From contig NZ_CP050301.1 of assembly GCF_014189505.1 (NCBI RefSeq), positions 2,301,501 to 2,365,500 of the forward strand: a DNA stretch of 64,000 nucleotides. The letters run 5' to 3'. Origin of the DNA: Phyllobacterium sp. 628 (GTDB lineage: Bacteria > Pseudomonadota > Alphaproteobacteria > Rhizobiales > Rhizobiaceae). Below are positions 1 through 8,736 of this stretch, in pieces. The position numbers were made by a program, and so were the translations under genes. Within the stretch, counting starts at the first letter, position 1, and each line of letters begins with the position of its first letter. The notes below the pieces were generated by a model, which saw only the letters and a program-made list of their open reading frames with translations, was not told the DNA's origin and ran no database searches.

Positions 1-549
1 AATGTCGACGCGCTGAAAAAGCCCATTGAAGATGCTGCCCAGCGACCGCTTATGCTCACCGACTGGCGCCAGCGCAACGTGACGTTCTTTTCTGCGCTGC
101 AGGTGGAACGCAACGTCATGTTCATGATTCTGACACTGATCGTGCTTGTCGCAGCGCTGAATATCATTTCAGGCCTCATCATGCTCGTGAAGGATAAGGG
201 GCGCGATATCGCCATTCTGCGAACCATGGGTGCGACGCGAAACTCGGTCATGCGTATCTTCCTGATGACCGGTGCGGCCATCGGTGTCACCGGCACGATT
301 GCCGGGGTGGCTCTTGGCGTGCTCGTCTGCCTCAATGTCGAACGCATCCGCCAGTTCTTCTCGTGGTTGTCAGGTACAACCCTGTTCAATCCGGAACTGT
401 ATTTCCTGAGCACATTGCCCGCCAAGATGGATTTCAACGAAACCTTCACGGTGATTCTGATGGCGCTTGTCCTGTCCTTTCTGGCTACGCTGTTTCCCGC
501 ATGGCGGGCGGCCAAGCTCGATCCTGTTGAAGCCCTGAGGTACGAATAA
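1..549 (+). CDS. lolC: Lipoprotein-releasing ABC transporter permease, LolC/LolE family (5' truncated)
   Basis: The reading frame is open from the first base of the window, so only the C-terminal 182 residues are present. Three hydrophobic segments are visible: around the repeated Val/Leu/Ile stretch near the start, after the [15 protein letters not shown] motif, and just before the end. That motif, the large extracytoplasmic part lying upstream of the window, and the terminal [10 protein letters not shown] are typical of FtsX-like permeases of the LolC/E family. The protein would sit in the inner membrane and release outer-membrane lipoproteins to LolA. Its stop codon overlaps the lolD start by one base (TAATG), so the two are translationally coupled. 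Whether it is called lolC or lolE cannot be decided; many alphaproteobacteria have a single hybrid permease. Confidence 0.9.
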   Translation, partial: NVDALKKPIEDAAQRPLMLTDWRQRNVTFFSALQVERNVMFMILTLIVLVAALNIISGLIMLVKDKGRDIAILRTMGATRNSVMRIFLMTGAAIGVTGTIAGVALGVLVCLNVERIRQFFSWLSGTTLFNPELYFLSTLPAKMDFNETFTVILMALVLSFLATLFPAWRAAKLDPVEALRYE

Positions 550-1232
550 TGGCTGCCGGAACTATTCTTCAGCTGACCAATGTCGGCCGCCGGTACAATG
601 AGATTGGCCGCGAACTGACCATTCTCGATGATGCCAGCTTTTCGCTCGGCAAGGGCGAGATGGTGGCTCTGGTCGCGCCGTCAGGTGCAGGCAAATCCAC
701 CCTGCTGCACACGGCGGGCCTGCTCGAGCGCCCGGACAATGGCGATGTGATTCTCGACGGCCGTTCCTGCGGCTCGCTGTCCGATGAGGAGCGCACGGCA
801 ATCCGTCGCAACGATATTGGCTTCGTCTATCAGTTCCATCATCTTTTGCCGGAATTCTCGGCACTGGAAAACGTGATGATGCCGCAGATGATCCGTGGCA
901 TGAAACCACGTGTGGCTTCCGAACGGGCCCAGCAGCTGCTTGATTATATGAAGGTGGGTGCCCGTGCATCGCATCGCCCGTCCGAGCTTTCCGGTGGTGA
1001 GCAGCAGCGCGTGGCCATCGCCCGTGCTGTGGCCAATGCGCCGCTTGTTCTGCTTGCGGATGAACCGACCGGCAATCTTGATCCGGTGACGGCGGCCTAT
1101 GTGTTCGAGGCGTTGGAAGCCCTGGTGCGCCAGTCCGGCCTTTCCGCCATGATCGCCACGCACAACCATGAATTGGCTCTGCGCATGGATCGCCGGGTGA
1201 CCCTCAAGGACGGCAAGATCACCACAATCTGA
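549..1232 (+). CDS. lolD: Lipoprotein-releasing system ATP-binding protein LolD
   Basis: This 227-residue ABC ATPase has a Walker A motif APSGAGKST at residues 43-51, an LSGGEQQRV signature at 147-155 and a Walker B/D-loop DEPTGNLD at 171-178. Length and motifs fit LolD, the cytoplasmic ATPase that powers lipoprotein extraction from the inner membrane. The start overlaps the stop of the upstream permease by one base. A perfect 10-bp hairpin follows 23 bases after the stop. Confidence 0.95.
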   Translation: MAAGTILQLTNVGRRYNEIGRELTILDDASFSLGKGEMVALVAPSGAGKSTLLHTAGLLERPDNGDVILDGRSCGSLSDEERTAIRRNDIGFVYQFHHLLPEFSALENVMMPQMIRGMKPRVASERAQQLLDYMKVGARASHRPSELSGGEQQRVAIARAVANAPLVLLADEPTGNLDPVTAAYVFEALEALVRQSGLSAMIATHNHELALRMDRRVTLKDGKITTI

Positions 1233-1255
1233 TCACCGGGTTCGATCAGATTACC

Positions 1256-1279
1256 AGCCTTCGGCGCAGGCCGAAGGCT
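1256..1279 (+). terminator. Hairpin downstream of lolD
   Basis: Perfect 10-bp stem AGCCTTCGGC / GCCGAAGGCT around a GCAG loop, 23 bases after the lolD stop. It has no U-tract, so it is either a weak intrinsic terminator or a 3'-end stabilising hairpin. Confidence 0.5.
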
Positions 1280-1381
1280 GCAGTGTGTTCATCAGACCGC
1301 GCCTCGCGTTAATCTCTTTTACCCCTTGTTAGGAATTCGACAACCATAGCCCAAATGGGGGCTTTGGTGCGCTTGACTTTG

Positions 1382-1396
1382 GAACAAAAATAGAAC
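1382..1396 (+). promoter_or_regulatory. LexA (SOS) box upstream of a 28-aa ORF
   Basis: Exact GAAC-AAAAATA-GAAC, matching the alphaproteobacterial LexA consensus GAAC-N7-GAAC (GTTC-N7-GTTC on the other strand). It overlaps a plausible promoter: TTGGAA at 1379-1384 and TATACA at 1403-1408 with 18-bp spacing. Binding there would block RNA polymerase. The ORF it would control starts at 1436. Confidence 0.8.
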
Positions 1397-1435
1397 AAAA
1401 CATATACACAACACAAACGAAGAAGGGTTTTACCG

Positions 1436-1522
1436 ATGAGCGAACTTTTCCAGGACGTCATGTCATTCGTTACAGTCAGCCTGTTCATTGCGACATTCGC
1501 CATGTGGGTCAGTGCTATTTGA
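1436..1522 (+). CDS. Small SOS-regulated membrane peptide (SidA-like candidate)
   Basis: This 28-codon ORF begins ATG at 1436 after an AGAAGG ribosome-binding site at 1421-1426 and ends TGA at 1520-1522. The product has a short polar N-terminus (MSELFQDV) and then about 19 mostly hydrophobic residues (FVTVSLFIATFAMWVSAI), so it should be a single-span inner-membrane peptide. A perfect LexA box lies 40 bases upstream and a hairpin with a T-run follows the stop, so it has the parts of a complete SOS transcription unit. Caulobacter SidA is a 29-residue SOS-induced inner-membrane inhibitor of division; the same size, topology and control suggest a functional analogue or homologue. That assignment is inference: no sequence comparison was possible. 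Confidence 0.75.
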   Translation: MSELFQDVMSFVTVSLFIATFAMWVSAI

Positions 1523-1528
1523 GACCGG

Positions 1529-1562
1529 AATCGGGACGATGAGTAAACGGTCCCGGTTTTCT
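1529..1562 (+). terminator. Terminator of the small SOS gene
   Basis: CGGGAC at 1532-1537 pairs with GTCCCG at 1550-1555. The stem can extend outward by A-T and G-T pairs into a run of T at 1557-1560. It lies 9 bases after the stop of the 28-aa ORF and before the convergent phosphatase gene. Confidence 0.55.
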
Positions 1563-1599
1563 CCTTCCTGCCAGCGGGTGTTCAGTGCGTGCGCTGTAC

Positions 1600-2181
1600 C
1601 TATTTCTGGTTCCACTTGCGGATCACCGGTTCGGTGAGATCGTGTTCATAACCAAGCACACTCACGCTGGTTGTATCCAGAACAAACAGCGAGCCTGATT
1701 CCGGCGGCAAGCCGAGCCAGCGCGCTGCAAGCACTCTTAAAAAGTGCGAGCTTGAAAAGACGAGAACCGTGCCATCCGTGGCACGCAGCTGTCCAATAAT
1801 CCGGTCCGCGCGCGCACCCACATCCGCAGCCATTTCGCCCTGCGGCGCTCCATCGCGAAACAATTGCCAACCCGGACGCTCGACAAGAATCTGCTTGGTG
1901 GTCAGACCCTCATAGGCACCGTAATCCCATTCGGCCAGATCATCCTTGATCACGCGGGCATTGCCAAAACCGGCGAGGGCGCAGGTATTCGATGCGCGCT
2001 GCGATGGACTGGACCAGACGGTGGAGAAGGATAGGCCTTTGAGGCGGCTTGCGACTTGCCGCGCTGCCTCTTCACCGGCTGGCGTCAAGGGTATGTCAGT
2101 TCGGCCTGTATGTTTGCCGGAAGCGCTCCATTCCGTTTCACCATGCCGGACAAGATAGATTTCGGGATAGGCAGTGCTCAT
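1600..2181 (-). CDS. Histidine phosphatase family protein (phosphoglycerate mutase-like)
   Basis: The 193-residue product begins with the classic RHGETEWSASGKHTGRTD motif (phosphohistidine in RHG, residues 12-14), then GLTTKQI and a C-terminal SSSHFLRVLAARWLGL containing the second active-site histidine. This is the branch-1 histidine phosphatase fold, a cytoplasmic phosphomonoesterase. The substrate (phosphoglycerate, alpha-ribazole phosphate or other) cannot be told from sequence. It is monocistronic and convergent with the small SOS gene. The ATG at 2179-2181 is the only sensible start. Confidence 0.85.
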   Translation of the reverse strand: MSTAYPEIYLVRHGETEWSASGKHTGRTDIPLTPAGEEAARQVASRLKGLSFSTVWSSPSQRASNTCALAGFGNARVIKDDLAEWDYGAYEGLTTKQILVERPGWQLFRDGAPQGEMAADVGARADRIIGQLRATDGTVLVFSSSHFLRVLAARWLGLPPESGSLFVLDTTSVSVLGYEHDLTEPVIRKWNQK

Positions 2182-2483
2182 TCAGGGGAACCTTTCGATG
2201 GCGCATGTCAGACCTCACACTGGCATGATCCGCCAGCGGAAGTATAGGCATTGGGCGCATCGAATAAACGCCCGGCTGGCGCGAAAGCGAGGGAATGTTG
2301 GCGGGCGGTTTGACGATGCGAACAACTCAAAGCTGAAACGCGTCGCCGTGCTCAAACTTTCAACACCATCCACTGTTGAAGTACCTCTGGCATGCAATTG
2401 CGGTGGACTCACAGGGACCATTGCCTGAGAATGCGCGAACGGTGAATCAACTTCTCCGTCTAAAGTTTCCGGAGATAGATAAA
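2182..2483. other. Intergenic region between phosphatase and dnaE
   Basis: About 300 bases between the divergent phosphatase and dnaE starts. The dnaE frame happens to be open upstream to 2376, but that stretch shows no DnaE-like residues. It presumably holds the two promoters; no clear motif, hairpin or small gene was recognised. Confidence 0.5.
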
Positions 2484-5400
2484 GTGGTAGATGGACATGG
2501 CAACGGCAGCGAAGGCAATGCAGTCAAGCAGGCGCTTCGTTTCGTTCATCTGAGGGTCCATTCGGCTTATTCCCTGCTCGAAGGCGCCTTGCAGGTTGCC
2601 AAGGTCATTGATCTTGCCGTTGCCAACAATGCACCGGCCATTGCCATTACCGACACCAATAACCTTTTCGGTGCGCTGGAATTTGCCCAGAAGGGGTCGA
2701 AATCCGGCCTGCAGCCAATCATCGGTTGTCAGCTTGATATTGCATTTCACGATCAGGCCGAGGAAAGCCGTAGTCCAAACAGGCGCGAAGCGCTTGGACT
2801 GGCACCGCTTGTCCTGCTGGCAGCGACGGAGGAGGGCTATGCTAATCTCGTCCGGCTGGTCAGTCGTGCCTATCTGGAAACACCGGCGGGTGATCCGGTT
2901 CACGTTCCGGCTGCTTGGCTGCCGGGTTTCACCGACGGAATCATTGTTCTGTCCGGCGGCCCCGAAGGCAGCATTGCCAAGGCTATCAAGGATGAGCGGG
3001 TGGACCGCGCCCGCCAGCGTCTGATCCATCTGCGCTCGCTCTTTGGCGACCGGCTCTATATCGAATTGCAGCGGCATCGCGGGTATGACCGCAATCTGGA
3101 AGCCACACAGATCGAACTTGCCTATGAGCTGGAATTGCCGCTTGTCGCCACCAATGACGTGTTTTTCTCCAAGAGTGCCGATTATGAGGCGCATGATGCA
3201 TTGCTGGCTATTGCAGCCGGTTCGCTTCTCTCCATCGATGACCGCCGCCGCCTGACACCTGATCACTATCTCAAGACCGAAGACGAGATGGTGGCGCTGT
3301 TTGCCGATATTCCAGAAGCATTGCAGAACACCGTCGAAATCGCGATGCGCTGTTCCTATTATCCCAAGAACCGCGCGCCGATCCTGCCGCGTTTCACCGG
3401 CGACAGCACGGGTGACCCGGAAATCGCCCTGCAGGCGGAAGCTGATGAACTGGCCCGGCAGGCACGCGAGGGGCTTGCGCTGCGCATCGAGACGCTTGGC
3501 ATGGCCGACGGTCATACCCGCGAGGAATATGCCGAACGGCTGGAATACGAAATTTCCATCATCACCCGGATGAAATATCCGGGTTACTTCCTCATCGTTT
3601 CCGACTTTATTAAATGGGCGAAGGCCCATGACATTCCGGTTGGTCCCGGCCGTGGTTCCGGTGCGGGCTCGCTCGTTGCCTATGCGCTGACGATTACCGA
3701 TGTTGATCCTTTGCGCTTTTCTTTGCTGTTCGAACGCTTCCTCAATCCGGACCGCGTCTCGATGCCCGACTTTGATATCGACTTCTGTCAGGAACGGCGC
3801 GACGAGGTCATCCGCTATGTTCAGGCCAAATATGGCCGCGATCAGGTGGCGCAGATTATCACCTTTGGATCGCTGCAGGCCCGTGCCGTGCTGCGCGACG
3901 TTGGGCGCGTGCTTGAAATGCCCTATGGTCAGGTTGACCGACTGACCAAGATGGTGCCGGCCAACCCGGCCAATCCCGTTACGCTGGCCAAGGCCATCGA
4001 GGATGAACCGAGGCTGCGCGAGGAGCGCGACAAGGAGCCGGTGGTCGAGCGCCTTCTGGATATCGCGCTGAAACTCGAAGGCCTGTACCGCCATGCCTCG
4101 ACCCACGCCGCGGGTATCGTCATCGGTGACCGCCCGCTGTCTGAACTTGTGCCGATGTACCGCGACCCGCGCTCCGATATGCCGGTCACGCAGTTCAACA
4201 TGAAAATGGTGGAAGAGGCCGGGCTGGTCAAATTCGACTTTCTTGGCCTTAAAACGCTGACCGTGCTGCAAACCGCCGTCAATCTGGTCAAGCGCCGTAA
4301 CATCACAGTGGATTTGTCCAACCTGCCGCTGGATGACAAGCTCAGCTATGAGATGCTGTCACGCGGCGAGACGGTCGGCGTGTTTCAGGTGGAAAGCACC
4401 GGCATGCGCAAGGCGCTGATCGGCATGAAACCCGACCGGATCGAGGATATTATTGCGCTTGTCGCGCTGTACCGCCCGGGTCCGATGGAAAACATTCCCA
4501 CCTACAACGCGCGCAAGAATGGCGACGAGGAGATGGCTTCGATCCATCCCAAGATCGACCATCTCGTCAAGGAAACCCAGGGCGTCATCATCTATCAGGA
4601 ACAGGTGATGCAGATTGCGCAGGAAATGTCCGGCTATACGCTGGGTGAAGCCGATCTTTTGCGCCGCGCCATGGGTAAGAAGATTCGCGCCGAAATGGAC
4701 AAGCAGCGTGAGCGCTTCGTTGATGGTGCGATTGAGCGCGGCGTGACCAAGCCACAGGCGAATTTCATTTTCGACCTGCTGGCCAAATTCGCCGATTACG
4801 GCTTCAACAAATCGCACGCCGCGGCCTATGCCATCGTCTCGTTCCAGACCGCCTATATGAAGGCGCATTATCCGGTCGAGTTCCTGGCTTCGTCCATGAC
4901 CTATGATATGTCGAATACCGACAAACTCAATGACTTCCGCCGCGAAGCTCTGCGCCTTGGTATCGAGGTGGTCACACCGTCGGTCAATACCTCGTTCCGC
5001 CTGTTTGAAGTGGGCGAAAACCGCATTTTCTATTCACTCGCCGCCATCAAGGGCGTTGGCGAAGCCGCCGTCGATCATATCGTCGAGAAGCGGGGGTGAT
5101 ATACCTTATGTCAGCCTTGAGGATTTCTGTGAGCGTATCGACCCGCGCGTCGTCAACCGGCGCGTTTTCGAAAGCCTGATCAATGCCGGTGCTTTCGATT
5201 GTTTCGGACGGGAGCGTCCAGCCCTGATTGCCGGTCTCGACCGCATCATCGGCCACGCCCAGCGTACGCAGGAAGACAGTGTCAGCGGTCAGGCGGATAT
5301 TTTCGGCGGCATGGCTGCCGGCGGCTCGCAGGGCCTGCAATTGCCCAATGCTGCACCGTGGCTCTCGTCGGAAAAATTGCGCCGCGAGTTCGAGGCAGCC

Positions 5401-5988
5401 GGTTTTTACCTTTCTGCCCATCCGCTTGATGAATACCAGCAGGTGCTGGACAAGATGCGGGTGCAGACTTGGGCGGAATTCTCCGCGGCGGTCAAACGCG
5501 GCGCCAATGCCGGGCGTCTGGCCGGAACCATCACCGCCAAGCAGGAACGCAAGACCAAGACCGGCAACAAGATGGGTATCATCCAGTTTTCCGATTCCTC
5601 CGGTCAGTTCGAAGCGGTGCTGTTTTCCGAAGCCTTGGCACAATATCGCGATCTGCTCGAGCCCGGACGTTCCGTTGTCGTGACCGTTGGTGCGGAAGAC
5701 CGCCCGGAAGGCATCAGCCTACGCATCCAGACGGCGCAGTCACTGGAAGACGAAGCGACGCGCATCCAGAAAGCCTTGCGGCTGTATATGCGCTCCTGCG
5801 AACCGCTCAATGCCATCACGCCTTACCTTGCTCCGCAGAATGATGGTCAGATTGTCAGTTTGATCCTGATCAAACAGAACGGTGCCAGTGAAGTGGAGAT
5901 CGAACTGCCCAACCGTTACCGCGTCGGCCCGCAGGTCGCCAGCGCCATGAAGGCTATTCCCGGCATTGTTGATGTGGAGATGGTGTAG
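2484..5988 (+). CDS. dnaE: DNA polymerase III subunit alpha (frameshifted in this sequence)
   Basis: This is the replicative DNA polymerase catalytic subunit. The N-terminal PHP domain begins RFVHLRVHSAYSLLEGAL, the polymerase active site MPDFDIDF lies near residue 428, and helix-hairpin-helix and OB-type nucleic-acid binding regions follow. The frame breaks at 5092-5096: GAGAAGCGGGGGTGA reads to a stop, while removing one G restores EKRGDIPYVSLEDFCERID and continues to 5988. The corrected length is about 1167 residues, normal for alphaproteobacterial DnaE. I place the start at GTG 2484, because GGAGA at 2471-2475 is correctly spaced; the ATG at 2376 would add 36 unrelated residues. As dnaE is essential, the extra G in the G5 run is probably a sequencing error. 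Confidence 0.93.
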
Positions 5989-5989
5989 G

Positions 5990-6206
5990 TACCTCCTTCT
6001 CCGTCATCCTCGGGCTTGACCCGAGGACCCACGGCTAAGAGGCGGTGCATGTTGTACCAATTGCAATCCAATCGAGTTAGCTAAGCAAACGGTGTCAGGC
6101 TCCATTGTAGAGTCTGCCCAGCTGGAACACATGACGCAAACGGATACCTTGGCGCTCCTCAACCATGGGTCCTCGGGTCAAGCCCGAGGATGACGGAGAA
6201 GGAGGT
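5990..6206. repeat. Long inverted repeat, family A (CCTCGGG...CCCGAGG)
   Basis: Arms at 5990-6034 and 6163-6206 are inverted copies over about 44 bases with one or two mismatches, separated by about 128 bases. Each arm is itself palindromic around CCTCGGGcttgaCCCGAGG. It begins right after the dnaE stop. The structure resembles a MITE- or REP/BIME-type element and could form a large cruciform or an RNA hairpin. Confidence 0.8.
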
Positions 6207-6240
6207 GCCAAGAAGACAATTCTGCAACGTTCTGGAAAAT

Positions 6241-6295
6241 CCTCACTCTCCCTCATGGTGAGCTTCCTGAGCTTGTCGAAGAGCGAACCACGCAC
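6241..6295 (+). repeat. Solitary arm of family B repeat (degenerate)
   Basis: CTCACTCTCCCTCATGGTGAGCTT is followed by a copy of the rest of family B with two short internal duplications (GAGCTT-CCT-GAGCTT and GAA-GAGC-GAA), then CCACGCAC. Other copies of this arm occur in inverted pairs at about 27.4, 36.6, 45.8 and 54.6 kb; here the mate is missing. Together with the family A element, it fills the dnaE-dinB interval, in which no gene was seen. Confidence 0.7.
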
Positions 6296-6360
6296 AATCT
6301 TGATGCAGCAACAATCCGGATTCAATATCTCAAAAATATCCAATAACCATCTGAATCAAA

Positions 6361-7680
6361 TCAATCAATTTCATCAATAACCGGCCGTGTCCGTTGCCTG
6401 ATCTTGCCGAACGTATAGCCGGTCTCGACTGCATTGTTGCCGAATTTCCCGCGCAGTTTGTCGATAGCCGTCTCTGCGACCGCGCGCTTGGTTGCCTGCA
6501 CATCCACCAGATCAAGTGGATCGGCGCGGCCGTCATCGCTGAGATCGCTCACTCCAATCCCGATCAGGCGAAAACGGGTGCCGTCGATTTCCTTTTCCAG
6601 CAGCGCCAGTCCTGTGCGGAAAATCCGGTCGGCGAGTTGTGTCGGGTCGGCCAACTGCCTGTTGCGGGTTTTGAGTTTGAAATCACTTGATTTGAGTTTG
6701 AGGACCACGGTTCTACCCGCAATATCGGCAGCTTTAAGCCGGCGGGAGACTTTTTCAGACAGGGAACGCAAAATCGGAACAAGGTCTTCAAGACCACCAA
6801 TATCCTGATTGAACGTGGTTTCAGCTGAAACGCTCTTGGTTTCACTGTCCGGTTCCACCCGGCGTGTGTCGATACCGCGCGACAATTGATAGAGCCGTTG
6901 ACCCATCGAACCATAAGCGGCCATCAGTGTGCCCAATTCCATGGTCTGTAATTGGCCAACGGTGCGGATACCATCCTTCTCCAGCGTCGCCGCGAACACT
7001 TTACCAACACCCCAGATCATCGTCACCGGCTTGTCGTAGAGAAAAGTCGGTGTCTCCGCTTCGCCAATGACGGAAAAACCGCGCGGTTTGTCGAAATCCG
7101 AGGCGATCTTGGCCAGAAACTTGCAATAGGAGAGCCCAACCGAAACCGACAGTCCCATTTCCTTCTCCACCCGGTTGGAAAATTGCGCCATGACGCGCAC
7201 GGGTGGATCATGGTGCAGCCGTTCTGTACCGGAAAGATCAAGAAATGCCTCGTCGATCGACAGAGGTTCCACTTGCGGTGTCAGATCGCGCATCATCTGG
7301 CGAATTTGTCGCCCGACGCGCACATATTTCTCCATATCCGGGCTGATCACCACCGCGTGTGGACAGGCCTCCAGCGCCTTGAACATCGGCATGGCGGATT
7401 TCACCCCGTGAATCCGGGCGATATAGCATGCGGTTGAGACAACACCGCGCTTGCCGCCGCCGATGATGACAGGCTTGTCGCGCAATTCAGGATTGTCACG
7501 CTTTTCCACGGAGGCGTAGAAGGCATCGCAGTCCACATGGGCGATGGAAAGCTGGTAGAGTTCCGTGTGGCGCAAAAGGCGCGGGCTGCCACAACTATGA
7601 CACCGGCGTCCTTCCGACTGCTGAGCGGTCAGACAGTCGCGGCAAAATCCGTGGGAGGGTTCGTTCAGCTTTGCCATCAT
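6361..7680 (-). CDS. dinB: DNA polymerase IV (Y family) with N-terminal zinc-finger-like extension
   Basis: The 439-residue translesion polymerase shows [32 protein letters not shown] and [11 protein letters not shown], which carry the catalytic acidic residues, followed by the thumb and little-finger regions. Before the polymerase domain is a 45-residue extension with two CxxC pairs (C13/C16, C27/C30), likely a zinc ribbon. Two ATG codons overlap at the start (7675-7680). A perfect LexA box lies 6-20 bases upstream, so expression should be SOS-inducible. It is convergent with dnaE across a repeat-rich spacer. Confidence 0.93.
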   Translation of the reverse strand: MMAKLNEPSHGFCRDCLTAQQSEGRRCHSCGSPRLLRHTELYQLSIAHVDCDAFYASVEKRDNPELRDKPVIIGGGKRGVVSTACYIARIHGVKSAMPMFKALEACPHAVVISPDMEKYVRVGRQIRQMMRDLTPQVEPLSIDEAFLDLSGTERLHHDPPVRVMAQFSNRVEKEMGLSVSVGLSYCKFLAKIASDFDKPRGFSVIGEAETPTFLYDKPVTMIWGVGKVFAATLEKDGIRTVGQLQTMELGTLMAAYGSMGQRLYQLSRGIDTRRVEPDSETKSVSAETTFNQDIGGLEDLVPILRSLSEKVSRRLKAADIAGRTVVLKLKSSDFKLKTRNRQLADPTQLADRIFRTGLALLEKEIDGTRFRLIGIGVSDLSDDGRADPLDLVDVQATKRAVAETAIDKLRGKFGNNAVETGYTFGKIRQRTRPVIDEID

Positions 7681-7685
7681 GCCCG

Positions 7686-7700
7686 GAACATAGATAGAAC
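7686..7700 (-). promoter_or_regulatory. LexA (SOS) box upstream of dinB
   Basis: GAAC-ATAGATA-GAAC on the plus strand (GTTC-N7-GTTC on the dinB strand) is an exact match to the alphaproteobacterial LexA site. It sits 6 bases before the first dinB ATG and would overlap the transcription or translation start region. Confidence 0.85.
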
Positions 7701-7747
7701 ATCGTAAACTTAATCAAGCAGGCAGAGTCTGGCAAGCCGTTTAGCGC

Positions 7748-8035
7748 TCAATACACATCCTGACGCCCGCCCGGCAACAATCGCAGTGCCTCCTGAAACA
7801 GGGCAGGGTCGGTTTCATTGGCTTCGCAAAATTTCATCAGGGTGGGCTCATGCGCGAGATAGAATTGCAGGACGCCGGCAAGAAAGCCCGGTTCCTGTGC
7901 CGCTTGACGGATCTGGTCGGCGGTGATGCCGGTAAGGGCAAGAAACCGTGGCAGCAATTCCGCGTCCTGTGCCAGAAATACCAAGGATTGGATTGCCAGA
8001 TCCTGGGCCGCATTAAGGTTCATTTGCTGTTTCAT
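7748..8035 (-). CDS. DUF3572 family protein
   Basis: A small 95-residue, largely helical, acidic protein (NAAQDLAIQSLVFLAQDAEL, FLALTGITADQIR, LAHEPTLMKFCEANETDP). This pattern matches the DUF3572 family of alphaproteobacteria, whose function is unknown to me. I set the start at MKQQMNLNAAQD (8035); the frame extends upstream to 8143, but those residues look non-coding. In related genomes it often precedes divK, and here the two genes are divergent. Confidence 0.75.
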   Translation of the reverse strand: MKQQMNLNAAQDLAIQSLVFLAQDAELLPRFLALTGITADQIRQAAQEPGFLAGVLQFYLAHEPTLMKFCEANETDPALFQEALRLLPGGRQDVY

Positions 8036-8336
8036 TTTTCTGATCTGCCTGAAATGTGTGCCTAACAAAGCACCTTTGCCAACAATATTTGCATCTGGAG
8101 GGCATTTGCAGTGCTTCGCCGGGTGCAAATGTGCAGTGAGCAATTGAATCTCGGTAAATTTACATGTTCAATAAAGCCTTGGTTAAACATGATCTGCAGC
8201 ATTTTTTGATCGACATGAAGAGTTTCCTTTTCATCAATCAAAACACGCTATCAACTGCATCCAGTCAATGGGGCTGCCACAGGATCCGTGTCAATGTGGC
8301 ATTCGCGTTTCGCGCATGATCAACAGGAAACTACCA
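8036..8336. other. Divergent intergenic region, DUF3572 / divK
   Basis: About 300 bases, AT-rich near 8160-8250. It must hold the divK-pleD promoter. A half-site TTAA occurs at 8183-8186 region but no full TTAA-N7-TTAA CtrA site, and no small gene was recognised. Confidence 0.4.
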
Positions 8337-8708
8337 ATGGTGAAGAAAGTCATGATCGTCGAGGATAATGAGCTCAATATGAAGCTCTTCCGCGATCTTA
8401 TCGAAGCCAGCGGTTATGAGACAATCCGGACCCGCAACGGACTGGAAGCCCTTGATCTTGCACGCGAACATCGCCCTGATCTCATCCTCATGGATATCCA
8501 GCTGCCGGAGGTTTCCGGCTTGGAAGTCACCAAATGGCTCAAAGCCGATGATGATCTCCATGTCATACCGATTATCGCCGTCACCGCCTTTGCCATGAAG
8601 GGCGACGAAGAACGCATCCGGCAGGGCGGATGCGAGGCCTATATATCCAAGCCAATCTCAGTGCCGAAATTCATCGAAACAATCAAATCCTACCTTGGCG
8701 ATGCCTAG
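8337..8708 (+). CDS. divK: Single-domain response regulator DivK
   Basis: The 123-residue receiver has no output domain. It has IVEDNE (acidic pocket at residues 9-11), the phosphoacceptor Asp53 in [11 protein letters not shown], a switch Thr in AVTAFAM and Lys in ISKPI. Length, lack of output domain and position directly before pleD identify DivK. DivK links the histidine kinases PleC/DivJ to DivL-CckA and so to CtrA phosphorylation in the asymmetric cell cycle. The start is ATG 8337, with AGGA about 10 bases upstream; the frame is open further upstream. pleD begins 28 bases after its stop, so the two are co-transcribed. Confidence 0.93.
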   Translation: MVKKVMIVEDNELNMKLFRDLIEASGYETIRTRNGLEALDLAREHRPDLILMDIQLPEVSGLEVTKWLKADDDLHVIPIIAVTAFAMKGDEERIRQGGCEAYISKPISVPKFIETIKSYLGDA

Positions 8709-8736
8709 CCGTCAGTTTTTACCGGAGAAGTGAAGT

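Noticed and set aside
2376..2483. Upstream extension of dnaE from ATG 2376
   Set aside because: The added residues do not resemble DnaE; GTG 2484 has a well-placed GGAGA and gives the normal length.
2460..4271. 603-codon open frame on the minus strand across dnaE
   Set aside because: It is fully antisense to the conserved dnaE coding region and its product has no recognisable domain; codon structure of dnaE leaves this frame open by chance.
5990..6295. Repeats after dnaE considered as a CRISPR array
   Set aside because: Only two inverted arms and one unrelated arm; no regular direct repeats with unique spacers and no cas genes.
8186..8260. Imperfect dyad TTGATCGACATGAA / TTCATCAATCAA before divK
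   Set aside because: The arms do not align without gaps; too weak to call an operator.
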